64,000 bases of DNA from Calothrix sp. FI2-JRJ7 (GCA_019359675.1 JAHHGX010000031.1:62001-126000); one strand, 5' to 3'; positions 34,288-44,051 are shown, numbered from the stretch's first letter. Notes: a model not told the origin generated them from the sequence alone. Program-made: numbers and translations.

Positions 34288-35358
34288 TTATTTAAGCTCT
34301 GGATGCGCTTTATCTTCGGCAGAAGGTCTACCCATTTTATTGATAGCGGCAATCATTTGATAGAGTCTTCCTAGGTCTCGTTGATTAAAATCTAGTATCA
34401 ATCTAGGTAAATCTACGGTGTCGTCTTGTCCTTCTTGAGGCAATGCTTGTGTTCTTTCTATTTTGCCTTGAACCAGAATGTCGCTATAGTTAGTGTTGAG
34501 TTGGTCAAGTGCTTCGTCAGATAAATCTGATTTGAGTCGAATTATTAACCTGTTACTTACATAACGACTTGAATGGTAAACCTGATAAAACTGGGTAATT
34601 GCATCACAGGCTACATCTAGATTATCAGTAATGGTATACAAACTTGAATCATCTGGACTTACCAAGCCAGTTTGTAAAAGGTGTTTTTCAACATACTCGC
34701 TCCAGCATCGCCAATAATCACCACCTGGATGGTCTATTAGTACTAAAGGAACAGGGCCAAATTTACCCGTTTGACTCAAAGTCATGCACTCAAATGCTTC
34801 ATCTTGAGTGCCAAAACCACCAGCAAATAATGCGACTGCATCACTTTCTTTGAGTAAGAATAGTTTGCGTGTGAAGAAATATTTGAAATGAATTAATTTG
34901 TGGTCTCCCTCGATGTAGGGGTTTGCTTGCTGTTCAAAAGGAAGTTGGATGTTTAAGCCAAATGAATTTTCGCGTCCTGCTCCTTCGTGACCGGCTTGCA
35001 TAATGCCACCACCACCACCAGTCATCACCATAAAATTTAAATCTGTGACGCGCTGGGCAAATTCAAGAGCCATCTTATATTCAGGAGTTTCAGGCGCCAA
35101 GCGTGCGGAACCGAAAATAGTAACTTTACGAACATGGCGATAGTCGTAAAATAACTGAAATCCTCGTTCCATATCAGTTAAAGCTGAGGATAAAATTTTC
35201 CAGTCAAGGCGCTCAATTTCAGTATCAGCTAAACTTAAAATCGTGTTCAGTGCTTGCTGAATAAATTGTCGATTTTTTAAAGTAGGTAAACGCTCAATCA
35301 TGAGAGCGATATCCGCTTTCAGAGTGTCTAGTGTGTCAAATGAAGCTTTGGAGGTCAT
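34288..35358 (-). CDS. LOG-family (lysine decarboxylase-like) protein
   Basis: 356 residues. Core nucleotide-binding motifs are MTGGGGGIMQAGHEGA (about 105-120) and the GGxGTxxE motif GGFGTQDEAFE. LOG enzymes cut ribose phosphate from cytokinin nucleotides or other nucleoside monophosphates. This long form has an N-terminal helical extension and a C-terminal extension of about 90 residues. True substrate unknown. Upstream lies a gap of 308 bp and trxA. Confidence 0.88.
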   Translation of the reverse strand: MTSKASFDTLDTLKADIALMIERLPTLKNRQFIQQALNTILSLADTEIERLDWKILSSALTDMERGFQLFYDYRHVRKVTIFGSARLAPETPEYKMALEFAQRVTDLNFMVMTGGGGGIMQAGHEGAGRENSFGLNIQLPFEQQANPYIEGDHKLIHFKYFFTRKLFLLKESDAVALFAGGFGTQDEAFECMTLSQTGKFGPVPLVLIDHPGGDYWRCWSEYVEKHLLQTGLVSPDDSSLYTITDNLDVACDAITQFYQVYHSSRYVSNRLIIRLKSDLSDEALDQLNTNYSDILVQGKIERTQALPQEGQDDTVDLPRLILDFNQRDLGRLYQMIAAINKMGRPSAEDKAHPELK

Positions 35359-35666
35359 GTTCCACTGCTGCTTTTCAGCTTTATATTTACGTAAAATTAG
35401 ATGTAGGCTTTAGTTCTGTGAGCCTTAAACTTAACTCAATCAATGTACTTGCTGCAAGAGGCGCCGTTTCTGACATTGGTAAAACCACCCCTACTATATA
35501 CGCAGGGGTGGGACAATTTTTAAACCACAGGTTATGGGCAAATTATTCAATTTACCTCAAAAATCAACAGAGATTTAAATCAAAAACGCCATGCCACTAA
35601 AGGCGTAAAAAATTTTATCGAGAGGCAAAGTCACTCTTCTTTACCTCCCTTAAATATTTTACAAAT
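35359..35666. other. gap between LOG gene and trxA
   Basis: Contains the trxA terminator hairpin at 35485-35511 and one GGCGCC. No gene seen. Confidence 0.55.
35485..35511 (-). terminator. Rho-independent terminator downstream of trxA
   Basis: On the minus strand ccacccct and aggggtgg form an 8-bp stem, followed by ttttacc. It lies 156 bp after the trxA stop codon. Confidence 0.65.
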
Positions 35667-35990
35667 CTAAAGATATTTTTCGAGAGTGTTAGCTAATGTA
35701 GTTTTCGGAACGGCACCGACAACCATATCAACTTTTTGCCCACCTTTAAAAATCATTAAAGTAGGAATGCTGCGAATGCCATATTGACTAGCAACGTTTG
35801 GATTCTCATCAGTATTAACTTTTACTACCTTGAGTTGTCCATCGTACTGAGCGGCAATTTCATCCACAACTGGTCCAACCATGCGGCAAGGACCGCACCA
35901 GGGTGCCCAAAAATCAACCAGAACAGGAACTTCACTGTCGAGTACTTCCTGTTTAAAACTAGAGTCTGTAACTTGTGCGGCTGCTGACAT
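35667..35990 (-). CDS. trxA: thioredoxin
   Basis: Cytoplasmic thiol-disulfide reductant of 107 residues. Redox-active WCGPC motif at W31-CGPC35; cis-Pro loop [10 protein letters not shown]. m-type thioredoxin, which in cyanobacteria regulates carbon metabolism enzymes. The sRNA Yfr1 lies about 150 bp upstream on the same strand, and guaB3 beyond it, the conserved cyanobacterial order. Confidence 0.97.
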   Translation of the reverse strand: MSAAAQVTDSSFKQEVLDSEVPVLVDFWAPWCGPCRMVGPVVDEIAAQYDGQLKVVKVNTDENPNVASQYGIRSIPTLMIFKGGQKVDMVVGAVPKTTLANTLEKYL

Positions 35991-36138
35991 GCCTTCAACC
36001 TTTGCCTACTACATTGTTTTCATTTTTGTGAAAATTCTACCACAGCAAGCACGCGCCGGTTCGGAGTCATGAATATACATTTACAATCACATTAAAGAAT
36101 TTCTTTATATATTTGCCCCCTTTTTTTAACCATACCCT

Positions 36139-36217
36139 AAAAAAGGAACCGCCCGAACATATAGTCCGGGCGGAGTGTGGTGTGAGGAGTGAACGGAAAC
36201 ATGCGTCTCCGCTTCCT
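36139..36217 (-). ncRNA. yfr1: small regulatory RNA Yfr1
   Basis: On the minus strand an RNA of about 79 nt: a 5' stem-loop (ggaagc/gtttcc), the unpaired conserved core CACTCCTCACACCACACT, then a strong terminator (ccgcccg/cgggcgg) with a U-run at 36144-36139. A -10 box TACAAT sits about 5-7 nt before the 5' end (36220-36225). Position between guaB and trxA is the conserved location known for Yfr1. Yfr1 binds target mRNAs, such as porins, through the CACTCC core. Exact ends are estimated from the sequence. Confidence 0.92.
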
Positions 36218-36283
36218 CCATTGTAAGCGAGATATGTAATTTTTCCAGCAATTGTTCCAAATGCCAGAAAAATTTTATTAACG

Positions 36284-37447
36284 TTACTTGCCCATACCTA
36301 ATTGCTGTGCTTTTTGGTAAACTTTTCCTTCCGTGAGCAATGACGGTGCGATTACGACTTCAACTTGTTGCATTTCTTTAATATTCTTGGCGCCTAAAGT
36401 ACCCATACTAGTTTTTAAAGCACCCAACAAGTTATGTGTTCCATCATCAAGTCCAGCAGGACCAATGAGAATTTGCTCTAAAGTACCAGTAGTCGCAACC
36501 TTAATGCGTGTACCACGAGGTAGAACAGGACTAGGTGTCGCCATCCCCCAGTGATAACCTCGTCCCGGTGCGTCAGAAGCCCGTGCAAACGGTGAACCTA
36601 TCATTACACCATCTGCACCACAAGCAATACACTTACAAATGTCACCACCCGTAATTAAGCCCCCATCTGCAATGACTGGTATATATTTACCAGTTTGTTG
36701 AAAGAAGTCATCACGTGCAGCAGCGCAGTCAGCAATAGCGGTAGCTTGAGGCACACCAACACCCAAAACACCTCGCGATGTACAAGCGGCGCCAGGGCCT
36801 ATACCAACTAGTACACCAGCGGCGCCAGCTTTCATCAGGTTAAGGGTTACTTCGTAAGTTACGCAGTTTCCGAGTAAAACCGGCATTGGCATGTCTTGAC
36901 AAAAAGTTGCCAAATCTAGTGGTACTATTGACTCTGGCGATAAGTGAGCGGTTGATACCACCGTTGCTTGTACAAAAAATAAATCGGCGCCAGCTTCTGC
37001 GGTGACTTTACCAAACTTACTGGCGCCTGCTGGAGTAGCACTAACAGCAGCAATACCACCAAGCTGTTTAATTTCCTTAATTCTTTGCGTAATTAATTCA
37101 GGTTTTATAGGTTCAGCATAAAGTTCCTGCATTAGCCCTACAAATTCCGAATTACCAACAGACGCGATGCGGTCTAGAATTGGCTCTGGGTTTTCATAGC
37201 GAGTTTGAATACCTTCGAGGTTAATAACCCCCAAAGCACCCAACTTTGATAAACCAACAGCCATACGCACATCGACAACACCATCCATAGCGCTGGCAAT
37301 AATGGGAATTTCCCGCTCGATATTACCAATTCGCCACTTGGTATCCGCTAAACTTGGGTCGAGTGTTCGATTGCCTGGGGCTAGAGCAATTTCATCGATG
37401 CCATATGCTCTACGAGCTGTTTTCCCCCGCCCTATTTGAATGTCCAC
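36284..37447 (-). CDS. guaB3: GuaB3-type IMP dehydrogenase-related protein
   Basis: 387 residues, TIM-barrel with the catalytic-cysteine loop GPGAACTSRGVLG, the flap-region end and the phosphate site ADGGLITGGDI. It lacks the CBS domains of regular GuaB and matches the GuaB3 family found in cyanobacteria and actinobacteria. Probably oxidises IMP to XMP in guanine nucleotide synthesis. Adjacent to yfr1 and trxA. Confidence 0.93.
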   Translation of the reverse strand: MDIQIGRGKTARRAYGIDEIALAPGNRTLDPSLADTKWRIGNIEREIPIIASAMDGVVDVRMAVGLSKLGALGVINLEGIQTRYENPEPILDRIASVGNSEFVGLMQELYAEPIKPELITQRIKEIKQLGGIAAVSATPAGASKFGKVTAEAGADLFFVQATVVSTAHLSPESIVPLDLATFCQDMPMPVLLGNCVTYEVTLNLMKAGAAGVLVGIGPGAACTSRGVLGVGVPQATAIADCAAARDDFFQQTGKYIPVIADGGLITGGDICKCIACGADGVMIGSPFARASDAPGRGYHWGMATPSPVLPRGTRIKVATTGTLEQILIGPAGLDDGTHNLLGALKTSMGTLGAKNIKEMQQVEVVIAPSLLTEGKVYQKAQQLGMGK

Positions 37448-37619
37448 GCCTTTTATGTTCTCAATTCTGTTTAAGCTAGGTTAGCAAATTGTGGGGTACT
37501 TCTACCTACTTTCATTCACGACTTTAGATAAAATAATCGGCGCACGCGAGCTATAGCGCTGTAAAATCGCTAAAATAATTATTAACATAACTTAAAATTT
37601 TTTTTCATAATAGATTCCC
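37448..37619. other. guaB3-mutS2 divergent promoter region
   Basis: 172 bp, AT-rich near mutS2. No site recognised with confidence. Confidence 0.4.
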
Positions 37620-40022
37620 TTGATTCAGTCTGAAACCCTAGAACTACTCGAATGGTCGCGCCTGTGTCAGCATTTGTCAACCTTTGCTGCCACTAAGTTG
37701 GGTGCTGTTGCATCGCGACATTTAACAATTCCCACTTCGCAAACCGTGAGCGAAGAACTACTCGCGCAAACCAAAGAAGTCTACGAACTCGAAAGCCGTC
37801 TGAATAGTGGATTATCGTTCGAGGGTATTCAAGATATTGGGGATTCTCTCGAACGCGCACAAATTCAAGGTATTTTAGCTGGTGATGAGTTGCTAGCCAT
37901 TGCCACAACACTCTCTGGGGCACGTAATTTACGACGTGCAATTGATAACCATGAGGATTTAGCTGTACTAACTAGTTTAGTATCTGAGTTACGAACTTAC
38001 CCTGAAGTCGAACAAGAAATTCATCGCTGTGTAGATGAACGCGGACAAATTGCTGACCGCGCCAGTCAGAAACTCGGTGATATTCGTGCCGAATTGCGGA
38101 AAACACGTAGTCAAATTACCCAAAAGTTACATAATATTATTCAAGTCAAATCAAGTGCGCTTCAAGAAAATATTATTACTCAGCGTGGTGATAGATTTGT
38201 AATTCCTGTTAAAGCAACCCATAAAGACGCAATACCAGGTATCGTACATGACACATCAACAAGTGGTTTAACGTTGTACGTTGAGCCAAACTCAGTTGTA
38301 CCAATGGGTAATCAACTGCGTCAACTCACCCGTAAAGAAGAAATAGAAGAAGAAGCAATAAGGCGCCAATTAAGCGAGCAAGTAGCAGCGATTTGTCCAG
38401 ATTTAGAAAGATTGCTGTTAATAGTCACTACTTTAGATTTAGCAACAGCAAAAGCGCGTTATGGTTATTGGCTCAAAGCAAACCCACCTCGCTTTATCGA
38501 TATTAAAGCCAACGAAAAAATAACCCTCAGACAATTACGACACCCTTTATTAGAATGGCAGCACCATCACGAACAAGGACATGCTGTAATTCCGGTAGAT
38601 TTATTAGTACAACCAGAAACTCGCGTTGTCACCATTACAGGCCCCAACACAGGTGGAAAAACAGTCACCTTAAAAACTCTGGCACTAGCAGCGTTAATGG
38701 CAAAAGCTGGAATGTTTGTACCTGCACGTGAACCTGTAGAGTTGCCTTGGTTCGACATGATATTAGCTGATATCGGTGACGAGCAGTCATTACAGCAAAG
38801 CTTATCAACATTTTCGGGACACATTCGCCGCATTAGTCGAATTTTAAACGAACTCAAAACTCAGCACGACTCACTCAGCACGACTCACTCATCACTTATT
38901 CTTTTAGATGAAGTCGGCGCCGGAACTGACCCAGCAGAAGGAAGTGCTTTAGCGATAGCATTACTAAAGTATCTTGCCGACCATGCATTACTAACAATGG
39001 CAAGCACACACTTTGGTGAACTCAAAGCGTTAAAGTATCAAGATGAACGTTTTGAAAATGCTTCCGTAGAATTTGATGATGCCACACTGTCACCTACATA
39101 TCGCTTATTATGGGGAATTCCTGGACGTTCTAACGCACTTGCTATTGCGCGTCGTTTAGGCTTAAACCCTGAAGTTGTAGAAGCAGCAAAGCAAGAAATG
39201 GGAGGTGCAAACGACGAAGTAAACTCAGTAATCGCTGGGTTAGAAGCACAACGTCGGCGCCAAGAAACTAAAGCTGCTGAAGCTCAAAAGTTATTACAGC
39301 AAGCAGAAGTTTTATACAAACAAGTATCCGAAAAAGCCACATCTTTAGAAGAACGTGAACAATCATTAAAAGAAAAGCAAGAAGTCGCAGTACAACAAGC
39401 CATAGCGAGCGCGAAAGGTGAAATTGCGACCGTTATTAGGCGCCTGCAAAAAGGAACACCAACCGCACAAGAAGCGCAAGTTGCTACAAATAATTTAAAT
39501 CAAATTGCTGAGAAATTTACAACACCTCAACAGCAAAAACCAAAAGTTGGGTTTATGCCAAAAGTTGGCGACCGCATTCGTATATCCAAATTAGGACAAA
39601 CAGCCGAAGTCATAACAGCACCCGACTCTGACGGCGAATTAAACGTCCGCTTTGGCATCATGAAAATGAACGTCAAACTAACAGATATCGAGTCTCTGGA
39701 CGGTCAAAAAGTCGAACCATCACCAGCACGCACAACCCGTAACACACCACAAAACAACGTCACCCCACCCCCAGAAGCTCCAAATATCCGCACCTCCAAA
39801 AATACCTTTGACATACGTGGTAAACGGGTAGCTGATGCTGAAATAATTTTAGATAAAGCGCTTTCAGAGGCATCGGGACCAATATGGATTATTCACGGAC
39901 ACGGTACAGGTAAACTACGTGAAGGAGTTCATGCATATCTAAAACAGCACTCAAGAGTTAAACGTATGGAACCCGCAGCACAAGCGGATGGTGGCACCGG
40001 TGTAACTATTGCCTATGTTTAA
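37620..40022 (+). CDS. mutS2: MutS2 ATPase / Smr endonuclease
   Basis: 800 residues starting with TTG (reads MIQSETLELLEW). MutS-type core with Walker A GPNTGGKTVTLK, LLDEVGAGTDP and ASTHFGELK; coiled coil (about 520-610); C-terminal Smr nuclease domain with the DIRGKRVADAE and HGHGTGKLREG motifs. MutS2 acts on recombination intermediates or stalled ribosomes, not in mismatch repair. An insert TQHDSLSTTHS just before Walker B is encoded by an actcagcacgactcactcag repeat. Confidence 0.95.
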   Translation: MIQSETLELLEWSRLCQHLSTFAATKLGAVASRHLTIPTSQTVSEELLAQTKEVYELESRLNSGLSFEGIQDIGDSLERAQIQGILAGDELLAIATTLSGARNLRRAIDNHEDLAVLTSLVSELRTYPEVEQEIHRCVDERGQIADRASQKLGDIRAELRKTRSQITQKLHNIIQVKSSALQENIITQRGDRFVIPVKATHKDAIPGIVHDTSTSGLTLYVEPNSVVPMGNQLRQLTRKEEIEEEAIRRQLSEQVAAICPDLERLLLIVTTLDLATAKARYGYWLKANPPRFIDIKANEKITLRQLRHPLLEWQHHHEQGHAVIPVDLLVQPETRVVTITGPNTGGKTVTLKTLALAALMAKAGMFVPAREPVELPWFDMILADIGDEQSLQQSLSTFSGHIRRISRILNELKTQHDSLSTTHSSLILLDEVGAGTDPAEGSALAIALLKYLADHALLTMASTHFGELKALKYQDERFENASVEFDDATLSPTYRLLWGIPGRSNALAIARRLGLNPEVVEAAKQEMGGANDEVNSVIAGLEAQRRRQETKAAEAQKLLQQAEVLYKQVSEKATSLEEREQSLKEKQEVAVQQAIASAKGEIATVIRRLQKGTPTAQEAQVATNNLNQIAEKFTTPQQQKPKVGFMPKVGDRIRISKLGQTAEVITAPDSDGELNVRFGIMKMNVKLTDIESLDGQKVEPSPARTTRNTPQNNVTPPPEAPNIRTSKNTFDIRGKRVADAEIILDKALSEASGPIWIIHGHGTGKLREGVHAYLKQHSRVKRMEPAAQADGGTGVTIAYV
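38858..38893. repeat. actcagcacg tandem repeat inside mutS2
   Basis: actcagcacgactcactcag followed by cacgactcactcatcac, in frame, encoding the insert before LILLDEVGAG. Same unit as in the hybrid kinase at 30711. Confidence 0.85.
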
Positions 40023-40085
40023 AAGAGTTATGAGTTAAGAGTTATGAGTGATGAGTTTTAACTCCTAACTCCTAACTTCTAACTT
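40023..40085. repeat. short tandem repeats after mutS2
   Basis: agttatgagttaagagttat then ttaactcctaactcctaac, forming an inverted pair. Same family as at 440. Confidence 0.85.
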
Positions 40086-40490
40086 AAATAATGGTTTGCT
40101 GACAAAAAATATTTCCGAAAGGGATTGTCAAAAGTAACATTTTTTGCATCTAAAAAGCTCGCGCTAAACAGTAAAAAAATCTTAGCTGTTCGTTGCTGAC
40201 ACATTAGAATCAGGCATTAAGGTAGTAGGTAATTTGATACCTATGTGGCGGCATTTGCTTATACTAAGCATAGGCTCTTAGTTATTCCACTCTCTGTAAA
40301 GACAGGATAAATATTTTCTTCGTTTGCTTTTACAGACTCGCTTGTTCGTCTTAGAGTTAAGACATTCATATAAACGCTGTTGTCCTCGAAGTCCCGGTGC
40401 CCACATTATAGTAAAGGAAACCAATCCTTCGGCTATCGAGTCTGGTTTCAAAATGGGTAACAGCAATAGTTCCATAAAGCCCGATCACCT
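40086..40490. other. upstream region of the DUF3038-DUF4335 pair
   Basis: About 400 bp with no gene recognised. It includes a small inverted run ccaatccttcggctatcg. Neither a tRNA nor a known riboswitch pattern was found. Confidence 0.4.
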
Positions 40491-41096
40491 ATGCTAAAAG
40501 TTATGCAACCTGCCGCCAATTCCCCAAACCCGACTTCACAGTGGGAGGACTTAACCCAAATAGGTGCCCCCAACTCCTTAGAGTGGGACAATATCAAAGC
40601 CCAATTGGATTTGGTGTTGTTGGCGCTAGAAACATTAACTGGTATTGGCTCCGAAGCAATGCTCACTGCTGCCATTGATTTAGGCTTAGAGTCAAAAGTT
40701 CCAGACCGTGTAGCATTATGGCGCCTGCGTCAGTCAAACCCGATACGTAAAGGTCAGGGAGGACGGAAAAAACTTGATGTCGAAGAAGCACGTTCGCTAG
40801 TTTTGATTATTTGTCATCTGGCGAAACAGCACCAAGAATTAATTCGTCGTGCTGTTAGCTTACTCGAACAAATGGCGGAAACAAATCGTGAACCGCATAC
40901 TTCCGCTCTATTGGGAGATTACATTGATGCCTTTTGTAATACTTACCAAGAGCGGATGGAGGAAGACGAGGCAATATCTACGGATTTGCTCACCCGCTTG
41001 GCGCTGAAATTGCTAGTTGATTTACTGTTTTACAGCGGCCCTGGTGGACATCGCCGTCTTTGGCTTACACTTATCGACCGTTCAACAAAATTTTAG
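40491..41096 (+). CDS. DUF3038-family protein
   Basis: 201 residues, cyanobacteria-specific family without known function. Helical, soluble; characteristic parts are ALETLTGIGSEAMLTAA, VALWRLRQSNPIRKG and the end GGHRRLWLTLIDRSTKF. An in-frame ATG at 40503 is an alternative start. It is followed 42 bp later by the DUF4335 gene; the two are regularly paired. Confidence 0.85.
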   Translation: MLKVMQPAANSPNPTSQWEDLTQIGAPNSLEWDNIKAQLDLVLLALETLTGIGSEAMLTAAIDLGLESKVPDRVALWRLRQSNPIRKGQGGRKKLDVEEARSLVLIICHLAKQHQELIRRAVSLLEQMAETNREPHTSALLGDYIDAFCNTYQERMEEDEAISTDLLTRLALKLLVDLLFYSGPGGHRRLWLTLIDRSTKF

Positions 41097-41138
41097 ATTT
41101 TAGATTGCGAGATTTTAGTCCCCATTGCATTTTTTGCC

Positions 41139-42893
41139 ATGCCTCTATCAAATTCTGTCATCCGTCGCTATACACCACCGACTTGCACTCTTGAAGTAAG
41201 CGCGCAAAACTCGCCATTATCACAGTGGATGGGTAAATCAGTCCTCAAGCAACTGAGCTTTTCGCTTCGTTTGGATGACCCGCGACTACCAGAAGACCAG
41301 AGGATTGCAATTCGAGGCAATCGCGACCAACTGGAAGCTTTGTGTGCAGCAGTGACGGCTTATGTCCAGCAGTTTTTACACACTCAACCAGATAAGTTTT
41401 GGGAAAATTATAACAATAATGGCGATGTAACTCAGGTATTTCGTACTGATGTACCACAAGATGTCCATAATACGGATACGCGGCTTTCGACTTTAGGAAA
41501 ACCTTACAACACCAATAATAATCAATTTGCTCAATCTGAGATATATATAGAACCCAGCGGTTATTTATCACATAATTTACATCTTGGAAATCTTGCTTCT
41601 CCAACTACAGGAGTTGTTAAATTAAGCCTTTTACAATTATTCGATTTAGCATCTGCCTTAGACGAGTATTCAGCCGATGTTTTGGCATTACCCAACCTTA
41701 ACAATACACGCCGTCGTACTTCTGCAATTCCGAATTGGGCGCCAATAGCAGCAGTATTTGCCCTAGCGTTAGGATTAACACCGTTTACATTACAGTACGC
41801 AAACCGCGCACGTCAAAATCAACAATCTGCTGCAAACACTTCAAGTGAAGCGCTACAAACTCCATTGCCAACAGTCGCAGCAACACCCGGACTTCTACCG
41901 ACACCACTCGACACTTTACCACCAATTGCAGCAGGATTACCTACGCTTCCCCCCGGAGCAGTCAGTACTAATTTACCCATACCAGGTGCAATTCCAACAC
42001 CAGGCGCCAATATAAATACAAGTACGCTTCCAACAACAAATTTACCTCCAGGTAGTATTGCTGGTAATCTTCCAGTTCCATCAACAACACAACGTCCAAA
42101 TTTAGGGGCGCCAACAACATCGCAGCCCGGTGCAAACTTTACTTTTCCCTCGAGCATCCCATCAGGAAACACACTTACTATTCCTGAGCTAGCAAATCCA
42201 AGATTACCCACAACATCAACGGGTAAAACATCGCCTATTTTAACCTCACCAGGTTCAATTGCCCTGCAACCAAATATTACTCAACAAGCGCGGAGCATTA
42301 CTCAACCCAGAAACAATACGGATGCAAGAGGAAATATCGCCACCAGTAAATCACCTTCAACAACATTACCTTCAACAATACCTCCAATATCTTCAATATC
42401 ACCAATATCTCCAACAACTGGACTACCCTCTCTCGATGCCCTAGAAACACCGTATAATGAACCGCGTCCTGCTACCCCACCTGCTAACCGAACGGCGCCA
42501 GGTGGAACAGATGGCTCTCTATTAAACCGTTTGCGTGAAGCTCGTGATGGCTCAGGAAGAATTGCCACAGCTAGTAATAGAAGTACCACCACAGCTACTA
42601 ATACAATCTTTGATACACCTCAGATATCAGAAGCAAGAAACGTATTGCGTGCTACCTGGAAACCCCCACAAGGTTTAAAGCAAACTTTAGAATACAGCTT
42701 ATTAGTTGGTGTTGATGGTTCCATCGAGCGAATTTTACCATTAGGCAAAGCAGCGCGTGATTTCGTTGACCGTACAGGAATGCCATTAATAGGCGAACAG
42801 TTTGTATCACCCAACCGTAACGGACAGTCAGTTCGTATCCGCGCAGTATTTAGTCCAGACGGCAAAGTACAAACCTTTCCTGAAAAAGATTAA
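41139..42893 (+). CDS. DUF4335-family membrane protein with Pro/Thr-rich linker
   Basis: 584 residues. N-terminal DUF4335 domain (residues 1-190: RRYTPPTCTLEV, QLSFSLRLDDPRLPED), one transmembrane helix (about 202-220, WAPIAAVFALALGLTPF), a linker of about 240 residues rich in Pro, Thr, Ser and Asn, and a conserved C-terminal piece (ARNVLRATWKPPQGLKQTLE). The topology suggests a cytosolic N-domain, one membrane pass and an extended periplasmic arm. Function unknown; linked to the DUF3038 gene. Confidence 0.85.
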   Translation: MPLSNSVIRRYTPPTCTLEVSAQNSPLSQWMGKSVLKQLSFSLRLDDPRLPEDQRIAIRGNRDQLEALCAAVTAYVQQFLHTQPDKFWENYNNNGDVTQVFRTDVPQDVHNTDTRLSTLGKPYNTNNNQFAQSEIYIEPSGYLSHNLHLGNLASPTTGVVKLSLLQLFDLASALDEYSADVLALPNLNNTRRRTSAIPNWAPIAAVFALALGLTPFTLQYANRARQNQQSAANTSSEALQTPLPTVAATPGLLPTPLDTLPPIAAGLPTLPPGAVSTNLPIPGAIPTPGANINTSTLPTTNLPPGSIAGNLPVPSTTQRPNLGAPTTSQPGANFTFPSSIPSGNTLTIPELANPRLPTTSTGKTSPILTSPGSIALQPNITQQARSITQPRNNTDARGNIATSKSPSTTLPSTIPPISSISPISPTTGLPSLDALETPYNEPRPATPPANRTAPGGTDGSLLNRLREARDGSGRIATASNRSTTTATNTIFDTPQISEARNVLRATWKPPQGLKQTLEYSLLVGVDGSIERILPLGKAARDFVDRTGMPLIGEQFVSPNRNGQSVRIRAVFSPDGKVQTFPEKD

Positions 42894-42911
42894 ATATTTG
42901 ATTAAATATTT

Positions 42912-42952
42912 ATTCCCGAAACCCGGTTTTTTGAAGAAACCGGGTTTCTAAA
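42912..42952 (+). terminator. agaaacc-ggtttct hairpin after the DUF4335 gene
   Basis: cccgaaacccggttttttga followed by agaaaccgggtttctaaatt; a stable palindrome of the dispersed family close to the gene end. Confidence 0.6.
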
Positions 42953-43111
42953 TTTTGGCTATTTGTGAACCATTGGTTCACATTTGAGACTCGAAAGGCG
43001 CCATATACAACGAAATCAACCACTTCACAAACTGCTCTCTGCGTACTCTGTGACTGTGTGGTAAATAGTAGGACAGGCGAGATACAAGCGCCCACGGGAC
43101 GGATAACCACC

Positions 43112-43138
43112 AAAAAAAGGGGTTGCTACCACAACCCC
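43112..43138 (-). terminator. Rho-independent terminator of the ferredoxin operon
   Basis: On the minus strand ggggttg and caacccc form a 7-bp stem with a 6-nt loop, followed directly by ttttttgg. It is 25 bp after the ferredoxin stop codon. Confidence 0.85.
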
Positions 43139-43162
43139 CTATAGATAGATTTAAGTTATTGT

Positions 43163-43627
43163 TTAATAACGTGATTTTTTGGTATTTTTCAATTTTGCCT
43201 TTCTACGGCGCCGTTCCGCAGCTACAACAGCTCCTTCAACTGGATAGCCAATTAAAGGAATAACTTGGTATTTACGCTCGTCTTCTAACTTTCTAAGTTC
43301 GGTGTAATCAAGCCAGTGAATGCAGTCAACAGGACATGTGTCAATCGCTTCTTGAATGACTTCCTCAGCATCTGCATCTTGACGAACGACGCGCGAACGC
43401 CCATAATCGGGTTCAATATAGAAAGTATTACGAGCAACATGCGCGCAATGCTTACAGCCAATACAGGTGATTTCATCGACGTAAACACCCTTTTGACGCA
43501 GCATTCCCCCTAACTCTGGCTCAAAACCAGACCGTTCGGGCGCCGAGCGTAAAAAACCACCCAACTCCGGTTCAAAACCAGACCGTGCGTCTTCAGTGTC
43601 TTCAGGTGACGGCATAAAATCAGCCAT
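43163..43627 (-). CDS. 4Fe-4S ferredoxin, cyanobacterial Ycf35-linked type
   Basis: 154 residues. Cluster ligands are in DEITCIGCKHCAHVA (C55, C58, C61) and TCPVDCIHW (C98). The N-terminal 50 residues hold two copies of RSGFEPELGG(F/M)LR, 17 residues apart, an internal tandem duplication. Basic C-terminus (ERRRRKAKLKNTKKS). The start overlaps the ycf35 stop by one base (TAATG), so translation is coupled. Likely electron carrier; partner unknown. Confidence 0.9.
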   Translation of the reverse strand: MADFMPSPEDTEDARSGFEPELGGFLRSAPERSGFEPELGGMLRQKGVYVDEITCIGCKHCAHVARNTFYIEPDYGRSRVVRQDADAEEVIQEAIDTCPVDCIHWLDYTELRKLEDERKYQVIPLIGYPVEGAVVAAERRRRKAKLKNTKKSRY

Positions 43628-44013
43628 TACGCACTCCAGCGCTGTACAACTAAACGAATAGAACCATCTTCATTTTTTTGCTGTTCAGCAATTTGGAAAC
43701 CAGCACGTGCCGTTTCTTTCATCACTGTTTGGAATGCATAACGTTGGGTTACTTTACGTAAAAACCCTTCAACTGATAAATCTTGTTGCCAATACTGTAA
43801 ATCGGCTACCAGTTCGTATTCGTTGCCATTCCATTTAAAACCAACATCGTAGCCATTATCTTGCTCTATAGTAATTTCTGCATCGTGAGTTTGACCACGA
43901 TAACCACGTACCGGACGCGGACCCTGTTTCCAATCAATATTTAATTCTGTGAGCGCTTCCTTTAATGATTCAACGTTACGGATTTGAGTTTTAATTTGGC
44001 TAAAGTGTGACAT
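43627..44013 (-). CDS. ycf35: Ycf35 / DUF1257 protein
   Basis: 128 residues, soluble. Matches the plastid- and cyanobacteria-encoded Ycf35 family (MSHFSQIKTQIRN, GYDVGFKWNGNEYELVADLQ). Function unknown. It sits in the order DUF2997-ycf35-ferredoxin, which is conserved in cyanobacteria. 38 bp separate it from the DUF2997 gene. Confidence 0.9.
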   Translation of the reverse strand: MSHFSQIKTQIRNVESLKEALTELNIDWKQGPRPVRGYRGQTHDAEITIEQDNGYDVGFKWNGNEYELVADLQYWQQDLSVEGFLRKVTQRYAFQTVMKETARAGFQIAEQQKNEDGSIRLVVQRWSA

Positions 44014-44051
44014 GGTGTTTGTGAGATAACGAAACTAAAAGGTTAAAAAAG

